26,371 nucleotides of DNA from JAAYLC01 sp964636665 (GCA_964636665.1 CAZWVT010000022.1:1-26371), one strand, 5' to 3'. Positions 6,554 to 14,911 are shown, counted from the first letter of the stretch. Translations and numbers: made by a program. Notes: a model not told the origin generated them from the sequence alone.

Positions 6554-9406
6554 TTACTTACTCAGATACATTTTTCTTCTTGCATAGATATCGTAAAATG
6601 CATCGTCGTGCAGGCTGTCGATAAAAAGGATGCTTTCTCCCGTACTCTTCATTTCCGGTCCGAGTTGTTTATTCACATTTGGAAACTTGTTGAAGCTAAA
6701 CACCGGTCTTTTAATCGCAAATCCACTGAGTTTCGGATTGTACTCAAAATCAGTGACTTTGTTGTGACCCAACATTATTTTAGTGGCATAATTCACATAA
6801 GGTTCTCCATACGCTTTAGAGATAAAAGGCACTGTTCGTGACGCTCTTGGGTTTGCTTCAATAACATATACCACTTCATCTTTTATGGCAAATTGAACGT
6901 TGATAAGTCCAACAGTATTAAGCGCTAAAGCTATTTTCTCGGTATGGTCTTTTATTTGCTGCAAGACAAATTCTCCGATATTGAAAGGAGGCAAAGTCGC
7001 ATTAGAATCTCCGGAATGAACTCCGCAAGGTTCGATGTGTTCCATTATTCCGATAATATATACATTCTCACCATCGCATATCGCATCAGCTTCTGCTTCG
7101 ATTGCGCCGTCTAAATAATGGTCTAATAAGAGTTTGTTGTTTGGAATCTGTCGCAGCAAGTTGATTACGTGTTTTTCCAATTCATCTTTGTTAATCACAA
7201 TCTTCATCCCTTGACCTCCGAGTACATACGAAGGACGAATCAACAAAGGAAAATCAAGTTCTTCTGCAAGTTTAAGGGCTTGCTCGGTAGTTTCTGCCGT
7301 TCCAAAATTTGGATAAGGAATTCCGTGTTCTTTTAACAAGGTTGAGAAACTCCCTCTATCCTCTGCCAAATCCAAAGATTCATAGTTGGTTCCGATAATG
7401 TTTATTCCGTAGCGGTCTAATTTCTCGGCTAATTTTAACGCTGTTTGCCCCCCGAGTTGAACAATCACACCTTCCGGTTTTTCGTGGCGGATGATGTCGT
7501 AGATATGTTCCCAAAAAACCGGTTCAAAATAAAGTTTGTCGGCAACGTCAAAATCCGTAGAAACTGTTTCCGGATTGCAGTTAATCATAATGGTTTCGTA
7601 ACCACATTCAGAAGCTGCAAGTACCCCGTGAACGCAGCAATAATCAAATTCAATTCCTTGTCCGATGCGGTTTGGTCCGGAACCTAAAACTATAATTTTC
7701 TTTCTGTCAGAAACGATGCTGTCATTGGCTGTATAAGGTTCTTCGCCGGGTTTTTGGACATCGTTTTCAAAAGTGGAATAGTAATATGGAGTTTCCGCCT
7801 GAAATTCTGCTGCACAGGTATCAACCAATTTAAACACGCGTTGGATTCTCATTTCTTCACGCTTCTTGTAAACCTGACTTTCCAAACAATTCAGCATATG
7901 CGCAATCTGTCTGTCGCCATATCCTTTTTGTTTGGCGATAAGCAGCAATTCTCGTGGCAATGTTTCTAAAGTATATGAAGAAATTTCTTTTTCCAGCAGA
8001 TACAATTCTTCATATTGTTTCAGATACCACATATCGATTTTTGTCAGTTCATTGATGGTACTCAACGGAATTCCCATCTGAATTGCATCGTAAATTACAA
8101 AAACCCGATCCCAACTTGGATTTTTCAATTTATCTAAAATTTGTTCATAATCTGTGTAACCTTTTCCGTCAGCTCCCAGTCCGTTTCTTTTAATTTCAAG
8201 AGATTGCGTCGCTTTATGAAGTGCTTCCTGAAAAGAACGTCCGATTCCCATTACCTCTCCTACCGATTTCATCTGAAGTCCTAATGTACGGTCGGCTCCT
8301 TCAAATTTGTCAAAGTTCCAACGAGGAATCTTGACGATAACATAATCCAGTGCCGGCTCAAAAAAGGCAGAAGTGTTTTTGGTAATTTGGTTAAACAATT
8401 CGTCGAGCGTATAGCCTATGGCTAATTTAGAAGCAATTTTGGCAATCGGATATCCTGTTGCTTTAGATGCAAGTGCAGAAGAACGAGAAACGCGCGGATT
8501 GATTTCCACCGCAACGATATCTTCTTTTTCGTCCGGGCTTACTGCAAACTGGATGTTACAACCTCCTGCAAAATCTCCGATACTTCGCATCATCAATATT
8601 GCCATTTCACGCATTCGTTGGTAACAACTATCGCTCAATGTCATCGCCGGAGCTACTGTGATTGAATCTCCGGTATGAACTCCCATCGGATCCATATTTT
8701 CTATGTTACAAAGGACAATGACATTGTTGTTTTTATCTCTTAACAGTTCCAGTTCATATTCTTTCCATCCCAGCAACGCTTTGTCAATTAGTACTTCGTG
8801 AATCGGCGATTCTTCCAAACCGTATTTTAAAAGAGCGTCGAACTCTTTTTCTGTGTGAACAAAAGCGGCTCCCGAACCTCCCAGGGTAAAGGAAGGACGA
8901 ATTACAAGTGGAAATCCAAACTCTTGAGCAATTTCTTTCCCTTTTAAATATGAATTTGCAATTTTGGCAGGTGCAATCGGAATACCGATTTTAATCATCA
9001 AGTCTTTAAACTTGTCGCGATCCTCGGTAATGTTAATCGCATCGATATCGACTCCTATTACTTTTACTCCAAAATCTTTCCAGATTCCTTTTTCATCAGC
9101 TTCGATACATAAGTTTAGTGCAGTCTGCCCTCCCATCGTCGGCAAAACAGCATCGATTTGAGGATGTTCTTTTAAGATTTTTACCAGAGAACTTGTAGTT
9201 AACGGCAACAGATAAATGTGATCCGCCATAGAGGGATCTGTCATAATTGTAGCCGGATTGCTATTGATTAAGATGGTTTCGATGCCATCTTCTCGCAAAG
9301 AACGTAGTGCTTGAGAACCGGAATAATCAAATTCACATGCTTGACCGATGACAATCGGTCCGGAACCAATGATAAGGATGGATTTAAGAGCTGGATTTTT
9401 AGGCAT
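6554..9406 (-). CDS. carB: Carbamoyl-phosphate synthase large subunit
   Basis: CarB makes carbamoyl phosphate from bicarbonate, ammonia and two ATP, feeding pyrimidine and arginine synthesis. It works with the glutaminase subunit CarA, which is not in this window. The protein has the expected internal duplication. The first half starts with GSGPIVIGQACEFDYSG (residues 14-30) and has an ATP-grasp loop RPSFTLGGSGAAF near 170. An oligomerisation domain spans about 400-550. The second half starts with GSGPNRIGQGIEFDYCCVH near 575 and has RPSYVLGGQGMKIV in its grasp fold. It is 950 residues against 1073 in Escherichia coli, ending before the MGS-like regulatory domain. I believe that shorter form is normal in Flavobacteriia. 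The start is a clean ATG at 9406. Confidence 0.97.
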   Translation of the reverse strand: MPKNPALKSILIIGSGPIVIGQACEFDYSGSQALRSLREDGIETILINSNPATIMTDPSMADHIYLLPLTTSSLVKILKEHPQIDAVLPTMGGQTALNLCIEADEKGIWKDFGVKVIGVDIDAINITEDRDKFKDLMIKIGIPIAPAKIANSYLKGKEIAQEFGFPLVIRPSFTLGGSGAAFVHTEKEFDALLKYGLEESPIHEVLIDKALLGWKEYELELLRDKNNNVIVLCNIENMDPMGVHTGDSITVAPAMTLSDSCYQRMREMAILMMRSIGDFAGGCNIQFAVSPDEKEDIVAVEINPRVSRSSALASKATGYPIAKIASKLAIGYTLDELFNQITKNTSAFFEPALDYVIVKIPRWNFDKFEGADRTLGLQMKSVGEVMGIGRSFQEALHKATQSLEIKRNGLGADGKGYTDYEQILDKLKNPSWDRVFVIYDAIQMGIPLSTINELTKIDMWYLKQYEELYLLEKEISSYTLETLPRELLLIAKQKGYGDRQIAHMLNCLESQVYKKREEMRIQRVFKLVDTCAAEFQAETPYYYSTFENDVQKPGEEPYTANDSIVSDRKKIIVLGSGPNRIGQGIEFDYCCVHGVLAASECGYETIMINCNPETVSTDFDVADKLYFEPVFWEHIYDIIRHEKPEGVIVQLGGQTALKLAEKLDRYGINIIGTNYESLDLAEDRGSFSTLLKEHGIPYPNFGTAETTEQALKLAEELDFPLLIRPSYVLGGQGMKIVINKDELEKHVINLLRQIPNNKLLLDHYLDGAIEAEADAICDGENVYIIGIMEHIEPCGVHSGDSNATLPPFNIGEFVLQQIKDHTEKIALALNTVGLINVQFAIKDEVVYVIEANPRASRTVPFISKAYGEPYVNYATKIMLGHNKVTDFEYNPKLSGFAIKRPVFSFNKFPNVNKQLGPEMKSTGESILFIDSLHDDAFYDIYARRKMYLSK

Positions 9407-9457
9407 TGTTTTATGAGATATATTGGTTAAAAAATACGATTCGAGACTTTGAGATAC

Positions 9458-9488
9458 AAAAAAAGGTGTTGCTTAAAAGTCAACACCT
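9458..9488 (-). terminator. Intrinsic terminator of rpmH
   Basis: A perfect 8-bp stem (AGGTGTTG/CAACACCT, nine-base loop) is followed on the minus strand by a run of T. It lies 26 bases past the rpmH stop and 52 bases before the carB start, so it separates the two genes. Confidence 0.85.
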
Positions 9489-9513
9489 TAGTTAAATATA
9501 ATTTTCATCAACA

Positions 9514-9672
9514 TTATTTTTTATGTCTGGTTTCTGATGAAACACTTAGTTTTTTTCGGCCTTTGGCTCGGCGGGCTGCTAAAACTTTTCTTCCATTCAC
9601 AGTTGCCATACGCTCCCGGAAGCCGTGTTTATTTTTTCTTTTTCTCTTTGATGGCTGAAATGTTCTTTTCAT
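9514..9672 (-). CDS. rpmH: 50S ribosomal protein L34
   Basis: This 52-residue protein is a complete L34, a small basic component of the large ribosomal subunit. It begins MKRTFQPSKRKRKNKHGF, continues RERMATVNGRKVLAARRAKGRKKLS, and ends in a short lysine-rich tail. About 40% of residues are Lys or Arg. The ATG is at 9672 and the TAA at 9514-9516. It has its own promoter and terminator, so it is a one-gene unit upstream of carB. dnaA and rnpA, which flank rpmH in many bacteria, are not seen here. That is in line with the scattered arrangement found in Bacteroidota. Confidence 0.96.
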   Translation of the reverse strand: MKRTFQPSKRKRKNKHGFRERMATVNGRKVLAARRAKGRKKLSVSSETRHKK

Positions 9673-9790
9673 TATGGTTTACTTTAAACTTCTGAATATT
9701 CTTTATCACAATAATTTCCGGTACTGACAGAAATTTGATTTTGCACTATTGATTGTTTTTATACGAACTTTTATTTTTTATAGGCGGATG

Positions 9791-9821
9791 CAAAAATACG
9801 ACAACTTTTTATTTATACAAA
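9791..9821 (-). promoter_or_regulatory. Promoter of rpmH, both elements visible
   Basis: On the minus strand, TTTG (9821-9818), 19 bases and TATTTTTG (9798-9791) match the Bacteroidota consensus of TTTG, 17-23 bases, TAnnTTTG. The predicted start near 9784 gives a leader of about 110 bases before the L34 ATG. No gene lies in 9673-9970. Confidence 0.7.
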
Positions 9822-9931
9822 TCTTTCTTTAAAATAATTCATCGGATTTTTTAAGCTTTATTAATTCTTTACAATAACCCATCGGATTGATATCATCAGA
9901 AATTAATGACAAAAATAGCAAGAAGATTTTA

Positions 9932-9939
9932 TACCTTTG
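9932..9939 (+). promoter_or_regulatory. Promoter -7 element for the membrane/TPR-like gene
   Basis: TACCTTTG matches TAnnTTTG and lies 31 bases before the ATG at 9971. The -33 element is not clear. Confidence 0.55.
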
Positions 9940-9970
9940 CAGGCAATTTCACAGAAATAGCTTAAGGAAT

Positions 9971-10537
9971 ATGTACAATAAGAATATCAAATTAATTCTC
10001 GCTGCGCTGATTGTCGGTTTGGGAATATGGCAAATGACAGAAAGCTTTATAGGAAACGGAATCATGCTGATTTTATTGGCTTCTGTATTTGTTTTCCTTT
10101 ATTTTAAAAACGAATTGATTTTATTAGCATTCCTGCGATTGCGAAAACAAGATTTTGCCGGAGCAAAAAAATGGTTGGATAAAATCAAAAATCCCGAATC
10201 GGCACTTGTACGAAAACAACAAGGATACTACAACTACCTGAACGGGCTGATGGTTTCTCAAACCAATGTCAATGAAGCTGAAAAATATTTCAAGAAAGCA
10301 GAAAAACTCGGATTGTCCATGGCTACCGATATGGCTATGGTAAAGATGAATCTTGCAGGAATTGCTATGACCAAAAACAGAAAAAGAGAAGCTGATTTGC
10401 TACTCGAGGAAGCCAAAAAACTCGACAAGCACAATATGTTAGACGAGCAAATAAAAATGCTCAAACAACAAATGAAAAAAATGGGACAACCTCGTCAGCA
10501 ATTCGGGAAACACAGCAGGGGGAATAGATACTTTTAA
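9971..10537 (+). CDS. Membrane protein with two N-terminal helices and TPR-like repeats
   Basis: I do not recognise a named family. The 188-residue protein starts at ATG 9971, after a good -7 element. The longer reading from 9887 would begin upstream of that promoter. Two membrane helices lie at about residues 5-22 (IKLILAALIVGLGIWQM) and 28-47 (GIMLILLASVFVFLYFK). The rest is soluble and helical with two TPR-like units: YYNYLNGLMVSQTNVNEAEKYFKKAEKLG and MAMVKMNLAGIAMTKNRKREADLLLEEAKKL. It ends in a basic, Gln-rich tail. A scaffold or interaction role at the inner membrane is plausible but is inferred from fold only. Confidence 0.75.
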   Translation: MYNKNIKLILAALIVGLGIWQMTESFIGNGIMLILLASVFVFLYFKNELILLAFLRLRKQDFAGAKKWLDKIKNPESALVRKQQGYYNYLNGLMVSQTNVNEAEKYFKKAEKLGLSMATDMAMVKMNLAGIAMTKNRKREADLLLEEAKKLDKHNMLDEQIKMLKQQMKKMGQPRQQFGKHSRGNRYF

Positions 10538-10587
10538 ATTTCTTCTTTTTTTTAATTAATTCCTTATTATTTACGCAATATAAATTG

Positions 10588-10595
10588 TATTTTTG
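10588..10595 (+). promoter_or_regulatory. Promoter -7 element for the thioredoxin-fold gene
   Basis: TATTTTTG fits TAnnTTTG exactly and lies 31 bases before the ATG at 10627. Confidence 0.55.
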
Positions 10596-10626
10596 CCCAT
10601 TCAACTTGCCTGGCCAAAATTCAATT

Positions 10627-11361
10627 ATGTACTCTTTTTATGTACTTCCTCTAATTGTAGCATTTGCTTTCATATTCACAGAAGATAGCTATTCTCAACA
10701 GTCAATTGATATCAACGAAAAAACTTATTTTTCTGTGGCTATTGATATGAACATTCAATATTACAATCAAAAAGCTGAGCAAGCATTCTTTGATCAAGAT
10801 ATGGAGCGCGTGGAAGCGTTGTTTGATTCAATTGTTGAAAATGTAGTAAAAGGAACCTACTTGGATAATTTTTCAGTTAATGAATACCGCTCCAGAAAAG
10901 TTTCATTTCACTCGTATGAAAAACCTATTTTTCTCATTACATATTCCGATTGGTATCCTTTTGCTCCGGGAGAAATTGCAGCTTTAAATCAAATTGCAGC
11001 AAAACACCATCGTCAAATTGATTTTCTAGTACTTTTTTTTAATTCCCGAAGTCGCGTCAGAAAATACGCTTCCAAATTCAATAACAGAATCCACCTACTT
11101 TATGCCGATGAGCGTTCCAATAAATTTGACCGAATTATCAAATCAATGAAGCACAGTTTTGGCGTTCCCACGGTTTTTTATATCGATAAGGATAAGAAAT
11201 TTTTAGATGTCGGACGGATGCCGATCCATCATTATTTAGATGAATTTGAAAAGTCGTTTCATTCTAAATACAATTATTTTTTAAACGGAATTTCAGTTTT
11301 TAAAATAGACGGTGTGGGCTATCAGATGGTTGAAAAAAATACTGCCGAAAAAAATCAATAA
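10627..11361 (+). CDS. Exported thioredoxin-fold protein lacking cysteines
   Basis: This 244-residue protein has a signal peptide (YSFYVLPLIVAFAFIFTEDSYSQ) and a TlpA/thioredoxin-like domain at about residues 95-215. The fold is shown by FLITYSDWYPFAPGEIAALNQIA, IDFLVLFFNSRSRVRKYA and the conserved cis-proline region FGVPTVFYIDKDKKFLDVGR (Pro181). The usual WCxxC site reads W109-Y-P-F-A, and I find no cysteine anywhere in the protein, so it cannot act as a thiol oxidoreductase. It probably serves a structural or binding role in the periplasm. The start at 10627 follows a consensus -7 element. A TTG at 10585 would precede that element. Its last seven bases overlap the end of the opposing lytic transglycosylase gene. 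Confidence 0.82.
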   Translation: MYSFYVLPLIVAFAFIFTEDSYSQQSIDINEKTYFSVAIDMNIQYYNQKAEQAFFDQDMERVEALFDSIVENVVKGTYLDNFSVNEYRSRKVSFHSYEKPIFLITYSDWYPFAPGEIAALNQIAAKHHRQIDFLVLFFNSRSRVRKYASKFNNRIHLLYADERSNKFDRIIKSMKHSFGVPTVFYIDKDKKFLDVGRMPIHHYLDEFEKSFHSKYNYFLNGISVFKIDGVGYQMVEKNTAEKNQ

Positions 11362-12287
11362 TCATAATATCCTTTTTCCGGTATTTCTATAAAATATTCT
11401 TTTTTACTTGCGTTTTTTAAATACGTATCTCGAAGCCAAGGGTTGTGGATTTTTAAAATTTTATAATTTATCCCATACTGCTTCACCCATTCAGACCAAT
11501 CTTCAACAGGATAATCTACTTTGATTTTTTGAGTCGGAATCTGATGATACAAATCTTTATCCCTAAAATTGAATCCATATTTTTTAGGATTTTCCATAAT
11601 TTCTTTAAGCGCTACAATCCGCAATACATACCGACTTGTTTCTTCATTTAGGAGCAAATCGTAATAATCGGTTTGATCTTGACGTTCTATTTGCCGATTT
11701 AAACCTGCCATTCCTCCATTATAAGCAGCTGCAGCCATCGTCCAAGTCCCAAAGCGTTCTTTTGCTTTTTTAAGATATTCTGCTGCTGCTTTTGTCGATT
11801 TTTCCAAATGATAACGTTCGTCAACATAATCATTGATTTCCAATCCGTATTCTTGACCGGTAGCTCTCATAAAATGCCACAAACCCGAAGCACCTGCCGG
11901 CGAACTTCTATAAGTCATAGCACTTTCGGCGACCATCAGATATTTAAAATCATCAGGGATACCATACTCCTTTAAAAGCGGTTCAATTTGCGGAAAATAT
12001 TTATTTGCTCGTTTAATAAGCAACAAACCGTTTGATTGCCAATATGTATTTACCAACAATTCGCGATCCATGCGTTCTCTGATGTCTGGTTTTGAAAGTG
12101 GAACTGCTTCTCCTGCAAAAGAAAGATTCTCCGGAATCGGGAGTGCATATACTTTATACTCGTTATGAATCTTTTTCTCTATAATTTCATCTGTCTGCGC
12201 ATCTTGTACTGCAAATATGCTAACCACCCCTACTGCAATAACACTTAAAATGATTCCTGCTTTTTTAAATCCATTCATATTTTTCAT
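11355..12287 (-). CDS. Membrane-anchored lytic transglycosylase (SLT domain)
   Basis: This peptidoglycan-cleaving enzyme has 310 residues. A hydrophobic N-terminal segment (AGIILSVIAVGVVSIFAVQ, residues 10-28) exports or anchors it in the periplasm. The SLT/MltD-type catalytic domain spans about residues 95-230. It holds the catalytic Glu121 in VAESAMTYRSSPAGASGLWHF and the AAAYNGG motif at 187-192. The family's usual GLWQF is GLWHF here, with His138. No LysM repeats follow, so it is shorter than MltD of enterobacteria. Two starts are possible, M1 at 12287 or M4 at 12278. It lies 23 bases downstream of the hydrolase gene and is probably cotranscribed with it. Confidence 0.9.
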   Translation of the reverse strand: MKNMNGFKKAGIILSVIAVGVVSIFAVQDAQTDEIIEKKIHNEYKVYALPIPENLSFAGEAVPLSKPDIRERMDRELLVNTYWQSNGLLLIKRANKYFPQIEPLLKEYGIPDDFKYLMVAESAMTYRSSPAGASGLWHFMRATGQEYGLEINDYVDERYHLEKSTKAAAEYLKKAKERFGTWTMAAAAYNGGMAGLNRQIERQDQTDYYDLLLNEETSRYVLRIVALKEIMENPKKYGFNFRDKDLYHQIPTQKIKVDYPVEDWSEWVKQYGINYKILKIHNPWLRDTYLKNASKKEYFIEIPEKGYYDY

Positions 12288-12310
12288 ATTGTTTTAAACC
12301 GCTATCTGTT

Positions 12311-12979
12311 TTATTTATTTTCTAGTGCTTTTACCAAAAGTTTTGAAATGATTTTCCCTTTTGTCAAAAGCATCACGTGTGTTCCTTTAGTTACAACGAT
12401 ACAATCGTCTATATATTTAATCGGAAAAACGTGGTCTCGATCTCCGTGAATATGAACAATTCCGGGTAATGGTTCATTTCTCTCCCATGCTACCATTTCT
12501 CTAATTGCCCATTTTAAATAATCGGAATTTCGTACGTGCAAATATTCCTGATACAATTTCAAACGTTTTAAGGATTTTGGTCCTAAGGCAAATTTTGTCA
12601 AATCATCCGAACTCAAAAAAGATTCAACCGGCAAGGCTTTGTATAATTTAAATTTCTTTGCCCAACGCATCGTAGCCGGCAACTCCGATTTCTGCTTGAT
12701 ACTGGAAATTATAATCAGCTTTCTCAAACTCAAAAACTGTTCCATTTCCTGAGCTACAACTCCACCGAAAGAAACTCCGGCAAGAACCGCATTTTCTTCT
12801 TTAACCAATTGCGCCATCCGCTTTGCATAATCCTGAAGCGATTCATCTTTTTCAGGAATCAGCCATTCAATAATTTCCACTTCATATTTGTTTTCCGGCA
12901 GATGAATATTCTCAAAAGAATTGGGACCGGCACCCATCCCCGGTATAAAATATATTTTTGTTTTATTGGTAGTATTCAT
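12311..12979 (-). CDS. Alpha/beta hydrolase
   Basis: This is a small 222-residue serine hydrolase of the alpha/beta fold with unknown substrate. The nucleophile elbow is GVSFGG (Ser70). The acid is probably Asp182 in HGDRDHVFP, and the histidine His201 in TKGTHVM. An oxyanion-side motif FIPGMGAGP lies at residues 11-19. There is no signal peptide, so it is cytoplasmic. It begins at ATG 12979, downstream of a TAnnTTTG element at 13032-13039. The lytic transglycosylase follows after 23 bases, so the pair probably forms an operon. I see no reason to link their functions beyond that. Confidence 0.85.
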   Translation of the reverse strand: MNTTNKTKIYFIPGMGAGPNSFENIHLPENKYEVEIIEWLIPEKDESLQDYAKRMAQLVKEENAVLAGVSFGGVVAQEMEQFLSLRKLIIISSIKQKSELPATMRWAKKFKLYKALPVESFLSSDDLTKFALGPKSLKRLKLYQEYLHVRNSDYLKWAIREMVAWERNEPLPGIVHIHGDRDHVFPIKYIDDCIVVTKGTHVMLLTKGKIISKLLVKALENK

Positions 12980-13031
12980 TCTTTTAGCAAATCATGTACT
13001 TTAATGAAGATATTGTTTAACTTTGTAAATG

Positions 13032-13039
13032 CAAAGATA
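13032..13039 (-). promoter_or_regulatory. Promoter -7 element for hydrolase/transglycosylase operon
   Basis: TATCTTTG on the minus strand matches TAnnTTTG and lies 52 bases before the hydrolase ATG. The -33 region is A/T-rich without a clear TTG. Confidence 0.55.
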
Positions 13040-13067
13040 TAATGCATTTTAAAATCTTTTTTTTACT

Positions 13068-13099
13068 TCTTAGATTAACTTTTATATCCTAATCTAAGA
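13068..13099. repeat. 10-bp inverted repeat between divergent genes
   Basis: TCTTAGATTA (13068-13077) and TAATCTAAGA (13090-13099) are perfect inverted copies with a 12-base spacer. They lie between the hydrolase promoter and the GNAT-like gene. No T-run follows on either strand, so an operator is more likely than a terminator. Confidence 0.6.
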
Positions 13100-13125
13100 C
13101 TTCTGAATCCCAAATTATTTTTAAA

Positions 13126-13422
13126 ATGGATTTGATAAAAATTACCGACAACGAATTTTTACGTCAATTTGAATTGCATATTGACGGTCATATGGCACGT
13201 ATTGAATATGCGCTACAGGAAAGAAAAATATTTCTCACCAAATTTGACATGCCCGACGAATTAATTGAAGACGGATACAAAGAACCTTTTATTGAGGCCG
13301 TTTTCGATGAAGTTCGCGAACGTGGAATCAGTCTTGTACCCACCAGTCCTGAAATTGCCGGTTTTATGCGTGCAAACAGAAGGAAATATAAATCTTTACT
13401 TCCTGTGGGCATCAACATCTAA
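13126..13422 (+). CDS. Small GNAT-like (YidJ/Gcn5-type) N-acetyltransferase domain protein
   Basis: This 98-residue protein matches the compact GNAT-like domain seen in short bacterial proteins. Residues 20-40 form the first strands (GHMARIEYALQERKIFLTKFDMP). A helix follows at 48-65, and the C-terminal part VPTSPEIAGFMRANRRKYKSLLPVG holds the typical segment after the central strand. The acetyl-CoA pyrophosphate loop, normally R/Q-x-x-G-x-G/A, reads EDGYKEPF here, so acetyltransferase activity is doubtful. The substrate is unknown. It starts 27 bases after a 32-base palindrome, and its stop is three bases from the end of the opposing mtaB gene. Confidence 0.75.
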   Translation: MDLIKITDNEFLRQFELHIDGHMARIEYALQERKIFLTKFDMPDELIEDGYKEPFIEAVFDEVRERGISLVPTSPEIAGFMRANRRKYKSLLPVGINI

Positions 13423-13425
13423 ATA

Positions 13426-14766
13426 TTATAGTACTGCGGGCATTTTGTCTTCTACAAACTCAAATCGAACGAGGCCATCATTGTCAATCTTTGTCAATTT
13501 AATCTGATGCAACGTATTGATTAATTCAGGATTCCACGGAGTTTTTACTTTTACGTAATTCTCTGTGAACCCGTGAATGTATCCTTTTTTATTTTCACCT
13601 TCAAAAAGTACCGTATGTGTTTTTCCCAATTGACTCTCATAAAATGAGCGTCGTTTTTTGACCGAAAGCCCGCGAAGCATCTTACTTCGTTTATTTCTAA
13701 CTTTCATCGGAACTGCATTGTCCATTGATGCAGCTATAGTATTGTCTCGTTCGGAATAAGTAAATACGTGCAAATAAGAAATGTCCAATTCATTCAGGAA
13801 ATGATAGGTTTCCAGAAAATGTTCATCGGTTTCTCCGGGAAATCCTACGATTACATCAACGCCAATACAAGCATTCGGCATAAGACTTTTTATTTTCCTG
13901 ACCCGTTCTTCATATAACTCGCGCATATACCTGCGACGCATCAATTTTAATATCTCATTGTTTCCGCTCTGTAAAGGAATGTGAAAATGAGGTACAAACG
14001 TGCGAGAATTGGCAACAAATTCTATGGTTTCATTTTTTAATAAATTCGGTTCGATAGATGAAATTCTCAAACGTTCAATTCCTTCTACTTGATCCAGCGC
14101 TTGTACTAATTCGAAAAAAGTATGTTTGTGTTTCTTATTTCCAAACTCTCCTTTTCCATAATCTCCGATATTGACACCTGTGAGCACAATTTCTTTTATG
14201 TCTTGTTCCGAAATTTCTTTTGCGTTCTTCAAAACATTTTCCAAGGTATCACTTCGAGAAATTCCACGTGCTAAAGGAATTGTACAATAGGTGCATTTAT
14301 AATCGCAGCCGTCTTGAACTTTCAGAAAAGCACGCGTCCGATCGCCTACGGAATACGAACCGACATAAAAATCTGCTTCTTCAATTTCGCATGAGTGAAC
14401 TTCGCCAAAATCATTTTTAGCCAAATCGTTGAGATAATCTGTAATCTTGAATTTTTCTGTCGCACCTAAAACCAAATCAACACCATCTGTAGCAGCCAAT
14501 TCGTGTGGTTTTAATTGTGCATAACAACCAATAGCTGCCACAAATGCTTTTGGGTTTATATTTTGTGCTTGTCTGACAATCGTTTTAAATTTCTTATCTG
14601 CATTATCAGTTACACTACACGTATTAATCACATAAATATCTGCATTATCCTCAAATGAAACCCGCTCAAATCCTTCATCTTCAAAATTACGAGCAATAGT
14701 GGCTGTTTCGCTAAAATTCAATTTACAACCCAAGGTGTAAAATGCAACTTTCTTCCTGATTTCCAT
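13426..14766 (-). CDS. mtaB: tRNA (N6-threonylcarbamoyladenosine(37)-C2)-methylthiotransferase MtaB
   Basis: MtaB adds a methylthio group to t6A37 of tRNAs, giving ms2t6A, using radical SAM chemistry. The 446-residue protein has the three domains of the family. The N-terminal cluster domain carries Cys14, Cys50 and Cys81. The radical SAM domain has CDYKCTYC (Cys154, Cys158, Cys161). A C-terminal TRAM-like domain begins near residue 375 (THTVLFEGENKKGYIHGF). The opening VAFYTLGCKLNFSET is typical of MtaB rather than MiaB or RimO. It has its own promoter just upstream and stands alone. The GNAT-like gene converges on its 3' end. Confidence 0.95.
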   Translation of the reverse strand: MEIRKKVAFYTLGCKLNFSETATIARNFEDEGFERVSFEDNADIYVINTCSVTDNADKKFKTIVRQAQNINPKAFVAAIGCYAQLKPHELAATDGVDLVLGATEKFKITDYLNDLAKNDFGEVHSCEIEEADFYVGSYSVGDRTRAFLKVQDGCDYKCTYCTIPLARGISRSDTLENVLKNAKEISEQDIKEIVLTGVNIGDYGKGEFGNKKHKHTFFELVQALDQVEGIERLRISSIEPNLLKNETIEFVANSRTFVPHFHIPLQSGNNEILKLMRRRYMRELYEERVRKIKSLMPNACIGVDVIVGFPGETDEHFLETYHFLNELDISYLHVFTYSERDNTIAASMDNAVPMKVRNKRSKMLRGLSVKKRRSFYESQLGKTHTVLFEGENKKGYIHGFTENYVKVKTPWNPELINTLHQIKLTKIDNDGLVRFEFVEDKMPAVL

Positions 14767-14786
14767 AGCCTTGCAATTTAGATTTG

Positions 14787-14819
14787 CAAAGATACCTAAA
14801 GCACTTATAAATAATCAAA
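14787..14819 (-). promoter_or_regulatory. Promoter of mtaB, both elements visible
   Basis: On the minus strand, TTTG (14819-14816), 21 bases and TATCTTTG (14794-14787) fit the Bacteroidota consensus. The -7 element is 20 bases before the ATG, so the leader is very short. Confidence 0.7.
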
Positions 14820-14911
14820 TCTATATCTTAAAAAGACCGTTAGTATGTGTTTGCTCACAATTTGACTTCAAATGGCCTTTAAATCAAATAAAAACACTCA
14901 AATTTGCAGCT

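Noticed and set aside
9449..9658. Plus-strand frame opposite rpmH
   Set aside because: It covers the rpmH terminator and the L34 codons on the other strand, and has no recognisable protein features.
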